The notes below the pieces were generated by a model. That model was given only the letters and a program-made list of their open reading frames with translations. It made no database searches and was not told the origin of the DNA. Below are positions 6,628-15,235 of a stretch of 33,402 nt of DNA, one piece after another; within the stretch, counting starts at the first letter, position 1; every line of letters begins with the position of its first letter. The stretch spans positions 1 to 33,402 of the forward strand of contig JANXSK010000212.1 in the NCBI GenBank assembly GCA_025352695.1. The letters are read 5' to 3'. Origin of the DNA: Ferruginibacter sp. (lineage in GTDB: Bacteria > Bacteroidota > Bacteroidia > Chitinophagales > Chitinophagaceae). Position numbers and translations under genes: made by a program.

Positions 6628-8085
6628 TTAACTCATCCAGTTAATCCCTGATTCTGCATTCCATTTGACAGTGCTTTTTTTTAATTTGGTCCAAAATCCT
6701 ATCGAACTCTTTCCGGTAATATCACCCACACCAAATTTACTTTCATTCCATCCGCCAAAACTAAACGGTTCTCTTGGTACTGGCACACCCACATTTACAC
6801 CAACCATACCGGCACTTGCCCGCTCAATAATGTAGCGGGCTATGCCTCCATTTTGAGTAAATACACTAGCGGCATTACCATATGGATTGGCGTTTTCAAT
6901 TGCCAATGCTTCGTCAACATTATTTGTTCGCATGATAGAAATTACCGGTCCAAATACTTCTTCTTTTGCAATGCTCATAGCAGGTGTTACATAATCTATT
7001 ACGGTTGGTCCAACATAACTGCCTTTTTCTTTTCCGGCAACTTTTGTATTGCGTCCATCCACTAAAACTTTTGCTCCTTGTTGCTCAGCTTCTGTAATAA
7101 ATTTTTCAATCCGGTCCTGCGATGCTTTATTAATTACAGCTCCCAGATTTTCTCCAGCAATAATTTTCCTTGCTTCGTCACAAATCTTATCAATAATATG
7201 GTCAATATTTCCAACACCAATCATAGCACCCGCAGACATACAGCGCTGTCCTGCACAACCACTCATACTAGCTATTATGTTTTGAGCTGTCATCCCAGGT
7301 ATGGCATCGGGCAAAACCAGCAAATGGTTTTTTGCGCCACCCAGTGCAAGACAGCGCTTAAGATTGGCTGTTGAACGCTGGTATACCAGCTTCGCTACTT
7401 TGGTAGAACCTACAAAAGAAACCGCTTCAATACCCGGATGATCACAAATGGCATTTACAATATCTACACCACCATGTACAATATTAAATACGCCATCAGG
7501 TAGTCCTGCTTCTTTTAATAAATGGGCTATACGGCCGCAACTTAATGGCACTTTTTCCGAAGGTTTTATAATCATGCAATTACCTAAGGCAATTGCATTC
7601 GGCATAGTCCAGTTAGGAACCATACTTGGAAAATTGAACGGCACAATAGATGCCACTACACCCAATGCAACATATTCTGTTCTACATTCTACACCTCTGC
7701 TTACTTCGAGCACTTCGCCAGTTACCAGTTGTGGTAAAGAAGTAGCAAACTCTGTTAGCTCAATACATTTTTCAATTTCAGCAACAGACTCACCATAAGT
7801 TTTACCATTCTCTTCACTACACAGTTTTGCCAGTTCGTCCAGATGCTTTTCTAATAAATATTTATATTTAAAAAAAACCTGTACTCTTTCTTTAATTGGT
7901 GTTTTACTCCAGGCAGGAAAGGCCTTTTTTGCAGCAGCTATGGCATCATCAAGGTCGGCTGTAGCAGACATTGGAACGGTAGATAACAAGGCGCCGTCTA
8001 AAGGAGAAATGACATCAATGAGTAGGCTGGTGTTGGCAGCAACAAATTGTCCATTGATATAATTTTGAACAGGTAAGTATTTCAT
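6628..8085 (-). CDS. mmsA: CoA-acylating methylmalonate-semialdehyde dehydrogenase
   Basis: 485 residues, full length for the aldehyde dehydrogenase superfamily. The catalytic cysteine is C282 in GCAGQRCMS. The motif LGGAKNH (248-254) has Asn where ordinary aldehyde dehydrogenases have the general-base Glu, a hallmark of the CoA-acylating MmsA/IolA group. PFNFPSMVPNWTMPNA (149-164) and VSFVGST (222-228) form the NAD site. The enzyme converts methylmalonate or malonate semialdehyde plus CoA to propionyl-CoA or acetyl-CoA, with loss of CO2 and reduction of NAD. It serves valine, thymine/uracil, beta-alanine or inositol catabolism. No inositol genes are nearby, so an amino acid or pyrimidine route fits the aminotransferase neighbour better. 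Confidence 0.92.
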   Translation of the reverse strand: MKYLPVQNYINGQFVAANTSLLIDVISPLDGALLSTVPMSATADLDDAIAAAKKAFPAWSKTPIKERVQVFFKYKYLLEKHLDELAKLCSEENGKTYGESVAEIEKCIELTEFATSLPQLVTGEVLEVSRGVECRTEYVALGVVASIVPFNFPSMVPNWTMPNAIALGNCMIIKPSEKVPLSCGRIAHLLKEAGLPDGVFNIVHGGVDIVNAICDHPGIEAVSFVGSTKVAKLVYQRSTANLKRCLALGGAKNHLLVLPDAIPGMTAQNIIASMSGCAGQRCMSAGAMIGVGNIDHIIDKICDEARKIIAGENLGAVINKASQDRIEKFITEAEQQGAKVLVDGRNTKVAGKEKGSYVGPTVIDYVTPAMSIAKEEVFGPVISIMRTNNVDEALAIENANPYGNAASVFTQNGGIARYIIERASAGMVGVNVGVPVPREPFSFGGWNESKFGVGDITGKSSIGFWTKLKKSTVKWNAESGINWMS

Positions 8086-8176
8086 GGTAAAAGTATAAAC
8101 TACAAATTTTATAGAAATTAAACAAGTAATTTAAAAATATTTTAGTTATCAGCAAAATAATAAACATTTTTTTATT

Positions 8177-8208
8177 TTTGTGACTAATCTTTACATCCTG
8201 TAATTTAC
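8177..8208 (+). promoter_or_regulatory. Possible promoter of the Lrp/AsnC gene
   Basis: TTTG (8177-8180), 20 nt, then TAATTTAC (8201-8208), which matches the -7 consensus at all but its last two bases. The ATG is only 4 nt further, so a transcript from here would have almost no leader. The spacing is right; the -7 match is imperfect. Confidence 0.35.
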
Positions 8209-8212
8209 GAAT

Positions 8213-8686
8213 ATGGAGAAAAAAAATGTTACACTATTAGACGATTTAGACTTTGCCATCTTATCGTGTTTGCAAAAAGATGGCAGAATATCTTTTACTG
8301 TTATGGCTAAAAACTTAAAAGTTTCTATCGGCACCATCCGCACAAGGGTTAATAAACTCATTGAAGAAGGCACCGTTAATATTGTCGGCCGGGTTAATCC
8401 CGATAAAGTTGGTTTTCATTCTTATGCCCACATCGCTTTATTTATAAGACCTGCAACTTTAATTGAGAAAGTAGCGCAAAAAATTTATAAAATGCCAGAA
8501 GTAAGTTTCCTTGCAGGCACTTCAGGCGAATACGATTTAGAAGTAGATGTGATGTGTCGTAACAATGAACACCTTGTTAATTTCATCAATGTACTTTCAA
8601 AAATAGAAGGCGTACATCAAACCAAAACTACCCTCTATTTTAAAGTTTATAAATATGCTCAACCCGACTTAAACTTACTAAAATAA
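8213..8686 (+). CDS. Lrp/AsnC family transcriptional regulator
   Basis: 157 residues, the normal size for the family. The N-terminal winged helix-turn-helix (about 8-60) contains LDDLDFAILSCLQKDGRIS and the recognition part VSIGTIRTRVNKLIEEG. The C-terminal RAM/AsnC ligand-binding domain (about 70-148) contains the GTSGEYDLEVDVMC strand-turn. Such proteins form octamers that sense amino acids or related metabolites. The gene is divergent from the dehydrogenase-aminotransferase pair, with 127 bp between start codons, the classic layout for a local regulator. Control of that pair and of itself is inferred; the effector may be the amino donor. Confidence 0.92.
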   Translation: MEKKNVTLLDDLDFAILSCLQKDGRISFTVMAKNLKVSIGTIRTRVNKLIEEGTVNIVGRVNPDKVGFHSYAHIALFIRPATLIEKVAQKIYKMPEVSFLAGTSGEYDLEVDVMCRNNEHLVNFINVLSKIEGVHQTKTTLYFKVYKYAQPDLNLLK

Positions 8687-9178
8687 TAATCTACTGCTAC
8701 TCAATTATTACCCCTTCCCCTTTTTTATTTCCTTTCAAATATAAAAACTATTATCAGCTTTGTTTAGGCAATATTTTAAAGATTATTGAATACAAATTAA
8801 AAATTATTTTAGATCTACCGTTTAAAGTAAGTCAATATTATTTGTCCCAATATATAGAAAATTATACCCCAATTTGGAAACTTTATACCGATTTAATTTA
8901 AGGAGGATACAACAAGCTATTAAGCTGAGTAGATAAATGAAGGCTGATTTAAAACCAAGTAACATTAATATTTTTATTGTTTTAACTACTTAAAGTAAAC
9001 GCCTATGTTTATAATTGACCATTTGCATTTTACCAGACTTTAAAAATAAAAAAAGGAACTCCAAAAATGAAACGCTTTTAACACCTATAATTCTCGATAA
9101 AAATTTAAACTTACAATAATTTATTTAATCGGTTTAATAGTATTGTGGTTTAAAAGCTGCTTTATTAAGCAACACTGT
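8687..9178. other. Gene-free AT-rich region
   Basis: No gene is supported. AAGGAGG at 8900-8906 resembles a strong ribosome-binding site, but no start codon lies at usable distance. The nearest ATG (8937) opens an 18-codon frame ending at 8993, too short and too far to call. No terminator-like hairpin was found after the Lrp/AsnC gene. Confidence 0.4.
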
Positions 9179-10471
9179 TCAATCCTTATTTAAAAAAATA
9201 ATATTTACTGTAGTAATTAAATTTGAATGTAATCTTACATAATATATACCCGTTGGCTTATTAGATAAATCAAATTTTGATTGAGATCCGACTGTTTCAT
9301 ACACCTTTTCTCCTTTTAAATTATATACTTCAATTAACTTTATGTTGTTTTTATCTCCTGCAAATAATAAATTAAATTTTCCTGAAGATGGATTGGGATA
9401 TATTGTAACCTTAGAAGTTTCAACCGCCGAACATTTTTTAAAGATAACAGTAGTGCTGTAGGAAATAGTGCCATTTAAATTGGTTTGTTTTAACCTGTAG
9501 TAAGTTATAGAATTAACGGCGCTGGCATCATTAAAAGTATAAGATTGCACTGTGGACGAATTGCCTTTTCCATTTATTATTTTTGTTGAAACCCACTGAC
9601 TGCCATTGTCACTTTTTTCAATTGTAAAAGAACTATTGTTTATTTCAGATGCAGTACTCCAGGCAAGTAAAGCATGTTGATTACTGCAAACTGCTGTAAA
9701 GGAAAGATAGGTAATGGGCAATACAGAAAATGAAGGTGCCCCTAAACAATAATCGCTCAACACTTTATTGGTATCCATAGTTACGGCAGCACCTAGTGAA
9801 ATAAGTTTTCCTGTTGTAGTGCAACCTGTTGTCATTGTAATACTTGAAACGGCAATAATATTTCCACAAAATTGCGTGTAGGTACCAATGGTAGCAGAAG
9901 ATCCAATAAGCCAAAATACGTTGGCACCTTTTCCTCCACTTTTCATTTTTACTTTTGAATAACTTGCCGTAGTAAGTGTAGATGCAATTTTTATTATAAA
10001 GATGGCATTAGGATCACCGCCATCATTTAAAACAAGGGTATCTTTTAAAAGTGCGGAAGAGCTAAAAGTATACAAACCAGGATTAAGCGACATTACACCA
10101 TCGGCATATCCTAAACCTTTATCAGTTAAATCAACTGCTGAAGCATTGACCCGTGTTAAAAGTTGATTGTAAAGAAAATGAGCATTGGTTTGAGCAGCAC
10201 CTGCTATAGATGCTACTTCTCTATATACCTGACCATTGGTTATTGTTCCATCTACAGTAACCGGTAAATCAAAACCAGTTACAGATGACCCTGGGCTTAC
10301 ACCCACATTGCAAGAAACAATACTTGGGCCTGTATTTGTTACAGTAGTAGCAGCGAGTACAGCAAAGGATTGGGCATAGTCAAAACTTATTATGGGCGTT
10401 TGTGCTAACGTATATTCGGCAGTTGTAAAAATCAAGGTTATTGTTAACAAGTAGGGGTACAAAATTTTCAT
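9179..10471 (-). CDS. DUF3494 ice-binding family protein with T9SS sorting domain
   Basis: 430 residues. A Sec signal peptide covers about residues 1-23 (ends TLAQ). Residues about 30-245 are a DUF3494 ice-binding domain: FAVLAATTVTNTGPS, NVGVSPGSSVTGF, DLTDKGLG, LNPGLYTFSSSA, GDPNAIFIIKIASTLTTAS and NVFWLIGSSATIGT follow the family order. The domain forms a beta-solenoid that binds ice in characterised members. A linker with a fibronectin-like region (about 250-345) follows. The last 80 residues are a type A T9SS sorting domain (IYPNPSSGKFNL, VYNLKGEKV, LSNKPTGIYYVRL). The protein is therefore secreted or attached to the cell surface by type IX secretion. Not every DUF3494 protein has been shown to bind ice. 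Confidence 0.9.
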   Translation of the reverse strand: MKILYPYLLTITLIFTTAEYTLAQTPIISFDYAQSFAVLAATTVTNTGPSIVSCNVGVSPGSSVTGFDLPVTVDGTITNGQVYREVASIAGAAQTNAHFLYNQLLTRVNASAVDLTDKGLGYADGVMSLNPGLYTFSSSALLKDTLVLNDGGDPNAIFIIKIASTLTTASYSKVKMKSGGKGANVFWLIGSSATIGTYTQFCGNIIAVSSITMTTGCTTTGKLISLGAAVTMDTNKVLSDYCLGAPSFSVLPITYLSFTAVCSNQHALLAWSTASEINNSSFTIEKSDNGSQWVSTKIINGKGNSSTVQSYTFNDASAVNSITYYRLKQTNLNGTISYSTTVIFKKCSAVETSKVTIYPNPSSGKFNLLFAGDKNNIKLIEVYNLKGEKVYETVGSQSKFDLSNKPTGIYYVRLHSNLITTVNIIFLNKD

Positions 10472-11150
10472 AATAATTAATTTAAAAAATAATTAGGGGG
10501 TAGGTAATTATGGCAATTTATTGCACATCAACATTTTTTGAAAGGATACTCCTTTAGCAAAATACTTTAATGATTATTACCATTTTAGAATGGTTTGAGA
10601 CAGGGCTTAATGAATAATTAAGCAAAATGTTGGATAGTTTTTGGAAATGGGATAAGAGGATTTTGAAATTACTATGGTAAACTATTATCCTTTTTATAAG
10701 TGCGGGTTATGGGTAATATAACAATTTCTCTTAGTAATTTATGCAAAATATAATTCCATGAGAGAAGGTAGCTCTAGGAGGTATAATTATCTTTGTTAAC
10801 GATTTTACTAGAATAAATCAGAAACATTGATAATTAAATGTAGCATATACATTCGTTTTCTTTAATTAAGAATACAAATATATAGACTATAAATAACGCC
10901 ACATATCCCTTAAATGAGGGGTGGTTAAATTATTAGACTATAATCCTTCTGCAAAAGGATTAATTAAAAGAAAATAACTGCATTAACAACTACATTAATA
11001 TCTTTACAATCTATAAATTGTAAAGATGCATTTATATGTATAATTTGGTTTAAAGCGGCCAATAAAGCTTAACTCCCATTGCGAAAACTGGATAATATTT
11101 GCGAGGCACATTTAGGACATTAGTAGTTTTTACTACGGTGAAAGAATTGT
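10472..11150. other. Long gene-free region with several inverted repeats
   Basis: About 680 bp with no credible gene; the longest ATG frames I read are under 20 codons. It holds an 8-bp hairpin, TAATCCTT (10941-10948) / AAGGATTA (10955-10962), the perfect palindrome at 11000-11027, a -7-like box TATCTTTG (10788-10795, + strand) without a -33 partner, and two copies of TAGACTATAA at 10883-10892 and 10934-10943. A small RNA or a relic is possible but unproven. Confidence 0.4.
11000..11027. repeat. Orphan 11-bp perfect palindrome
   Basis: ATCTTTACAAT (11000-11010), spacer CTATAA, ATTGTAAAGAT (11017-11027). No T tract follows on either strand, so it does not look like a terminator. It is nearly 200 bp from the nearest gene end. 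Confidence 0.5.
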
Positions 11151-11190
11151 AAAAATAAAAATTCCAACCATTAAAAGTTGGGATTTTTAT
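11151..11190. terminator. Terminator of the LemA/TPM operon
   Basis: A 12-bp stem with one G·T pair: 11157-11168 (AAAAATTCCAAC) with 11177-11188 (GTTGGGATTTTT). T-rich runs follow on both strands. It lies 16 nt past the stop codon of the last operon gene on the minus strand. Confidence 0.85.
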
Positions 11191-11205
11191 TTTATTTTAA
11201 TTGAA

Positions 11206-11991
11206 TTACCAACTGCCACTTGATCCGCCACCACCAAAGCTACCTCCGCCAAAGCCTCCAAAACCACCGGAACTACCTCCACCACCGCCAAAACCTCCAC
11301 CGCCTCTACCAGCGCCGCCAAGAAGGCTGCCAAGTAAAAACGCCCCACCGTTACTCATTAAAGAACCACCACTACCTCCGCCTCCACTAATTGCTAAAAA
11401 GACTACTATAATAATAATAAAGAAAATTATCTTACCCAAGCCAAAAGACTTTCCTTTTCGGTTGTAATTTTCTGGTGCTTTAAACTCGCCTTTGGTAGCT
11501 TGTATAATGGCATCTGTTCCATGGTTTATACCTGCATAATAATCGTTGCCTTTAAAATCAGGTACTATTATATTTTCTATAATTTGCTGGCAAATTAAAT
11601 CTGGCAATGATTTTTCGAGACCATAACCAGGAGAAATATTTAGTTTTCTATCTTCTTTAGAAATCAATAATATTACACCGTTATTATTTTTTTTATTACC
11701 CACTCCCCAGTTTCTTCCCAGCTCAATAGCTACATCTGCTATATCTTTCCCATCCAAACGTGGTACTATTATTACCGTTATCTGGTTTGAGGTAGAATCA
11801 TCAAACTGATAAAGTTTTCTTTCAAGCGCCTGGTTTTGATCGGGCGTTAAAATATTTGCATAATCGTTCACCAACTTCGGTGGACTTGGTGGTTTACTAA
11901 TCACCTTATCAATAGAAAAATTTTGCCCCTGTTGAGCTACAGCAAATAAAGAAACAAAAAGAAAAAGTAATATAGAGGTAATTTTTTTCAT
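11206..11991 (-). CDS. TPM domain protein, YgcG-like, with Gly-rich tail
   Basis: 261 residues from the start chosen here. An ATG four codons upstream (12003) is in frame, but the signal peptide MKKITSILLFLF begins at this one. The order is: signal peptide (1-20), a TPM (TPM_phosphatase, DUF477) domain of about 130 residues starting with KLVNDYANILTPDQ, one membrane helix (IIFFIIIIVVFLAI), and a tail of Gly/Ser repeats ending GSSGSW. Members resemble E. coli YgcG and plant TLP18.3; the fold is known, but the cellular role in bacteria is unsettled. It is last in a LemA-LemA-TPM-TPM cluster, 60 bp after the second TPM gene. Confidence 0.88.
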   Translation of the reverse strand: MKKITSILLFLFVSLFAVAQQGQNFSIDKVISKPPSPPKLVNDYANILTPDQNQALERKLYQFDDSTSNQITVIIVPRLDGKDIADVAIELGRNWGVGNKKNNNGVILLISKEDRKLNISPGYGLEKSLPDLICQQIIENIIVPDFKGNDYYAGINHGTDAIIQATKGEFKAPENYNRKGKSFGLGKIIFFIIIIVVFLAISGGGGSGGSLMSNGGAFLLGSLLGGAGRGGGGFGGGGGSSGGFGGFGGGSFGGGGSSGSW

Positions 11992-12063
11992 GCACCAATC
12001 CATTAAAGGAAAGTATTGTTTTATAATTTTTTAATTATTCCAATGCTGAGAGGAATGTTTTAT

Positions 12064-12528
12064 TTATTTGCCAAATACAATATCATCTGGCAATTCATTT
12101 TTATCGATGCTATCATTATAAGGAAACTTTTCTTTTAATGTTTGACCGATATGTTCAATACATTGCTCAATTCCATTACTAATATTTTCCTTGCTAAAGT
12201 GCGCAATCATATTTTTTACTTCACTATTCCAATAATTGGCACCTACTTTATTATAAATGCCTTCATCGCCAAATAAAGCAAGTTCTTTATCTTTCATTGC
12301 AATATATAAAAGCACTCCATTGCGATCATTGGTATTTTGCATTTTTAATTTAAAGAAAATCTCTGCAGCCCGGTCAATAACATTTACTAAAGGGTTTCGG
12401 CTTTCAATATATATTCTTATTTCTCCACTAGTTTCCTTTTCTGCTTTACGTATTGCGTTTACTATCTGCTCTTTATCTTTGGCAGAAAAAAAACTTTCAG
12501 GCTTATATAAAAAAGAAAATATACCCAC
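12064..12528 (-). CDS. TPM domain protein without signal peptide
   Basis: 154 residues. The TPM domain fills most of the protein: EIRIYIESRNP, RAAEIFFKLKMQNTNDRNGV, LLYIAMKDKELALFGDEGIY and a helix IEQCIEHIGQTLKEKFP. There is no signal peptide or clear membrane helix, so it probably stays in the cytosol or at the inner face of the membrane, unlike its exported neighbour. It lies 10 bp after the second LemA gene, so translation may be coupled. Such short TPM proteins usually accompany LemA and YgcG-like genes in Bacteroidota. Molecular function is unknown. Confidence 0.85.
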   Translation of the reverse strand: MGIFSFLYKPESFFSAKDKEQIVNAIRKAEKETSGEIRIYIESRNPLVNVIDRAAEIFFKLKMQNTNDRNGVLLYIAMKDKELALFGDEGIYNKVGANYWNSEVKNMIAHFSKENISNGIEQCIEHIGQTLKEKFPYNDSIDKNELPDDIVFGK

Positions 12529-12538
12529 GATAACTAAA

Positions 12539-13129
12539 TTAAAATTTTATTTCTACTGATTTATCTGCTCCGGCATCTGCCTCAAAACCTTCTTTGATTT
12601 TAAATCCAGATATACCGGCTACTAATTTTGTTGGAAAACTTCTTACAGAACTATTATATTCTGCTACTGCAACATTAAAATCTTTACGGGCTACTTTAAT
12701 TCTTCTTTCCGTTCCTTCCAATTGTGCTTGTACCCCTTTGAAAGCTGCAGCGCCCTTAAGTTCTGGATATTTTTCTACTGTAATTAATAACCTGTTAGTT
12801 GCAGCAGCCAATCCATCCTGAGCTGCACTTTGCTGGTTGAATTTTTCAACAGTAATTTCATTTGCAGAAACGGTTATATTGGCAGCTTTAGTCCTTGCTT
12901 CAGTTAGCTGCTGTAAAGTGGTTTGCTCAAAATCAGCCTGACCTTTAACAACATTTACAACGTTGGGAATAAAATCAATTCTTCTTTGATAGGCATTTTG
13001 AACCTCATTCCATTGCAGTTTTACTAGCTCTTCTTTTTTTACAAGCGCATTATAATTTATCATGGAAAAGATACCAAGCACAATTATAATTCCTCCGATA
13101 AGATAGCCTGACCAGCGTTTATTATTCAT
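12539..13129 (-). CDS. LemA family protein (second copy)
   Basis: 196 residues: an N-terminal membrane helix (about 9-27, YLIGGIIIVLGIFSMI) followed by the LemA coiled-coil domain. Family signatures are NYNALVKKEELVKLQWNEVQ, RRIDFIPNVVNVVKG and a central YPELKG. The C-terminus ends EGFEADAGADKSVEIKF, very like the upstream gene, so the two are tandem duplicates. LemA proteins are membrane-anchored with the helical domain outside the cytosol; their role is not established. The gap to the first copy is 6 bp. Confidence 0.92.
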   Translation of the reverse strand: MNNKRWSGYLIGGIIIVLGIFSMINYNALVKKEELVKLQWNEVQNAYQRRIDFIPNVVNVVKGQADFEQTTLQQLTEARTKAANITVSANEITVEKFNQQSAAQDGLAAATNRLLITVEKYPELKGAAAFKGVQAQLEGTERRIKVARKDFNVAVAEYNSSVRSFPTKLVAGISGFKIKEGFEADAGADKSVEIKF

Positions 13130-13135
13130 GCTAAG

Positions 13136-13726
13136 TTAAAATTTTACTTCAGGTGCTTTTTCAGCGCCGGCATCTGCTTTAAAACCCTCCTTTTGTTTAA
13201 ATCCAAAAAGACCACCTAAAATATTCATAGGAAAAGAGCGCACTTTAGTATTGTACACATTGATCTCATCATTAAAAATTTTACGTGAATTTTTAATGCC
13301 GTTTTCAATGCCCTCCAACTGACCTTGTAATTTGGTAAAGTTCTCTGTTGCCTTTAATTGAGGATATGCTTCTACTGTTGCCAATAACCTACTCAACGAG
13401 CCACTCAACTGACCCTGTGCAGCTTGAAATTGAGCTATTTTTTCTGGAGTAAGATTATCAGCCTTAACATTTACACTAACACTTGTTGCTTTAGCCCTTG
13501 CTTCTACAACATCGGTCAACGTTTTTTGCTCAAAGTTAGCTGCACCTTTTACAGTGGCTACTAAATTACCAACTAAGTCAGAGCGGTTCTGGTATTCAGT
13601 TTGAACATTGTTCCATGCCTTTTTAACGGACTCATCCTGCGTTACCAAACCGTTGTAGCCGCTGCATCCTAAAAAACCAACTATTACTACGATGGCTAAT
13701 ACTATTAATAATCCGGGACGTTTCAT
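13136..13726 (-). CDS. LemA family protein (first copy)
   Basis: 196 residues, the same length as the following paralog. The N-terminal hydrophobic helix (about 5-20) ends in FLGCSGYNGL, where Cys could be a lipobox cysteine; the second copy has no Cys there. The LemA domain follows, with VKKAWNNVQTEYQNRSDLVGNLVATVKG and a conserved tail EGFKADAGAEKAPEVKF. It is first in the four-gene cluster. The potential lipid anchor versus a plain membrane anchor suggests the two copies may differ in attachment. Function is unknown. Confidence 0.92.
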   Translation of the reverse strand: MKRPGLLIVLAIVVIVGFLGCSGYNGLVTQDESVKKAWNNVQTEYQNRSDLVGNLVATVKGAANFEQKTLTDVVEARAKATSVSVNVKADNLTPEKIAQFQAAQGQLSGSLSRLLATVEAYPQLKATENFTKLQGQLEGIENGIKNSRKIFNDEINVYNTKVRSFPMNILGGLFGFKQKEGFKADAGAEKAPEVKF

Positions 13727-13814
13727 ATTGTTATTATTTTATTAGTTAAGAATTTAAATATAATATTTTAACAGGTACTAAAATATTTTTAGAATCGAAA
13801 AAAATTAATGATAG

Positions 13815-13822
13815 CAAAAATA
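13815..13822 (-). promoter_or_regulatory. -7 box candidate for the LemA/TPM operon
   Basis: On the minus strand this reads TATTTTTG, matching TAnnTTTG, about 88 nt before the first LemA start. No TTTG -33 partner is seen, so the call is tentative. Confidence 0.35.
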
Positions 13823-13931
13823 TAACAATTTAAAAAAAAATCGCCTATTCCTACTTTCTTATTTTAAAAGACGAACAACTAAGCAGAATATATTAAATGT
13901 TAGGTTAATTATAAAAAAAATGCATTTTCTA

Positions 13932-15146
13932 CTATTTTATTGCGGCTATGCCTGGCAATACTTTACCTTCAAAATATTCCAGCATGGCACCGCCACCTGT
14001 ACTTACATAACTTACTTTATCGGCTAAATTAAATTGGTTAACAGCTGCAACACTATCGCCGCCACCAACCAAACTAAATGCTCCTTTTGCTGTAGCTTCT
14101 GCCACTACAAGTGCAATGGATTTTGTACCATTCTGAAATTTTTCCATTTCAAAAACACCCATGGGACCGTTCCATAAAATTGTTTTGGAGTTTCGAATCA
14201 CTTCACTGAAAACACCGATTGCTTTCGGACCAATGTCCAATCCCATCCATCCATCAGGAATTTGATCGCTCGGACAATCTTTTGTATTTGCATCTGCAGC
14301 AAATTTATCAGCAATAATAGAAGTTTCAGGCAAATGAATACTCACATTTTTTTGTTTTGCCTTTTCCAAAATGTCAAGTGCTATTGCAAAACGATCATCT
14401 TCGCACAATGAATTGCCGATTTTACCGCCCCTTGCTTTTAAAAAAGTATAAGCCATCCCCCCACCAATGATAATGTCTGTTGCCCTATCCAACAGATTTT
14501 CTATAATTAAAATTTTGTCAGAAACCTTTGCCCCGCCTATAATTGCGGTGAATGGCTTTTCAGCTTCGTGCAATACTTTTTCTGCACTCAACACTTCGCT
14601 TTCCATTAACAACCCAAACATTCTTTTATCGGTGTCAAAAAATTGTGCAATTACCGCAGTGGAGGCATGTGCTCTATGGGCGGTACCAAATGCATCGTTT
14701 ACATATACCTCGCCGAGTTTGCTCAGTTTTTTTGCAAAGGCTTCATCCCCTTTTTCTTCTTCTTTATAAAAACGTAGATTTTCTAATAATAAAACTTCAC
14801 CAGGTTTTAGCATAGATGCGGTAAGAATAGCTTGCTCACCAATGCAATCATCAGCAAAAAAAACTTTGGTACCTCCGTTTTGTGAAGGGATAATATTTAG
14901 TAATTCATGTAAATGATTTACTAAATGCTTCAATGAATATTTATCTGTTGGCCCATCTTTCGGCCTGCCTAAATGGCTCATTAAAATAGCACTGCCACCT
15001 TCGGCCAATATTCTTTTGATTGTTGGAATGGTAGCGGTCATTCTTGTATCGTCGGTAATATTAAATTTATCATCTAACGGAACATTGAAGTCGACACGTA
15101 CAAGGGCCTTATAGCCGAAGAAATTGAAGTCTGAAAATTTACTCAT
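13932..15146 (-). CDS. pgk: Phosphoglycerate kinase
   Basis: 404 residues, the usual length. The enzyme transfers phosphate between 1,3-bisphosphoglycerate and ADP in glycolysis. The N-terminal substrate motif is [11 protein letters not shown] (about 17-27), followed by [21 protein letters not shown], the hinge segment [26 protein letters not shown], the nucleotide-site WNGPMGVFE, and the C-terminal GGGDSVAAV and [13 protein letters not shown]. All expected blocks are present in order. It lies about 715 bp from gap on the same strand, and the gap between them holds a decayed toxin-antitoxin pair, so the two glycolytic genes are probably separate transcripts now. Confidence 0.97.
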   Translation of the reverse strand: MSKFSDFNFFGYKALVRVDFNVPLDDKFNITDDTRMTATIPTIKRILAEGGSAILMSHLGRPKDGPTDKYSLKHLVNHLHELLNIIPSQNGGTKVFFADDCIGEQAILTASMLKPGEVLLLENLRFYKEEEKGDEAFAKKLSKLGEVYVNDAFGTAHRAHASTAVIAQFFDTDKRMFGLLMESEVLSAEKVLHEAEKPFTAIIGGAKVSDKILIIENLLDRATDIIIGGGMAYTFLKARGGKIGNSLCEDDRFAIALDILEKAKQKNVSIHLPETSIIADKFAADANTKDCPSDQIPDGWMGLDIGPKAIGVFSEVIRNSKTILWNGPMGVFEMEKFQNGTKSIALVVAEATAKGAFSLVGGGDSVAAVNQFNLADKVSYVSTGGGAMLEYFEGKVLPGIAAIK

Positions 15147-15204
15147 GGTGGTGATATTTCTATAAATGATGTATTGGTTTTTAGGAAAAGCTGCAATACT
15201 TCTG

Positions 15205-15212
15205 CAAACTTA
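15205..15212 (-). promoter_or_regulatory. -7 box candidate for pgk
   Basis: On the minus strand this reads TAAGTTTG, an exact TAnnTTTG match 58 nt before the pgk start. There is no clear -33 TTTG. Confidence 0.4.
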
Positions 15213-15235
15213 TTTTCAATTATTATTTTTTAATT

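Noticed and set aside
8900..8993. AAGGAGG followed by an 18-codon frame from ATG 8937 (MKADLKPSNINIFIVLTT)
   Set aside because: The motif is 30 nt from the ATG, too far for a ribosome site, the frame is very short, and I know no family for it. Conservation in relatives would be needed.
10788..10795. TATCTTTG as a promoter of an unseen RNA
   Set aside because: It matches the -7 box but has no -33 TTTG at 19-21 nt. In AT-rich DNA such single boxes arise often by chance.
11201..11467. Proline-rich reading frame on the plus strand
   Set aside because: It is the antisense shadow of the Gly-rich tail of the TPM protein (GGN codons read as CCN-type Pro); no independent support.
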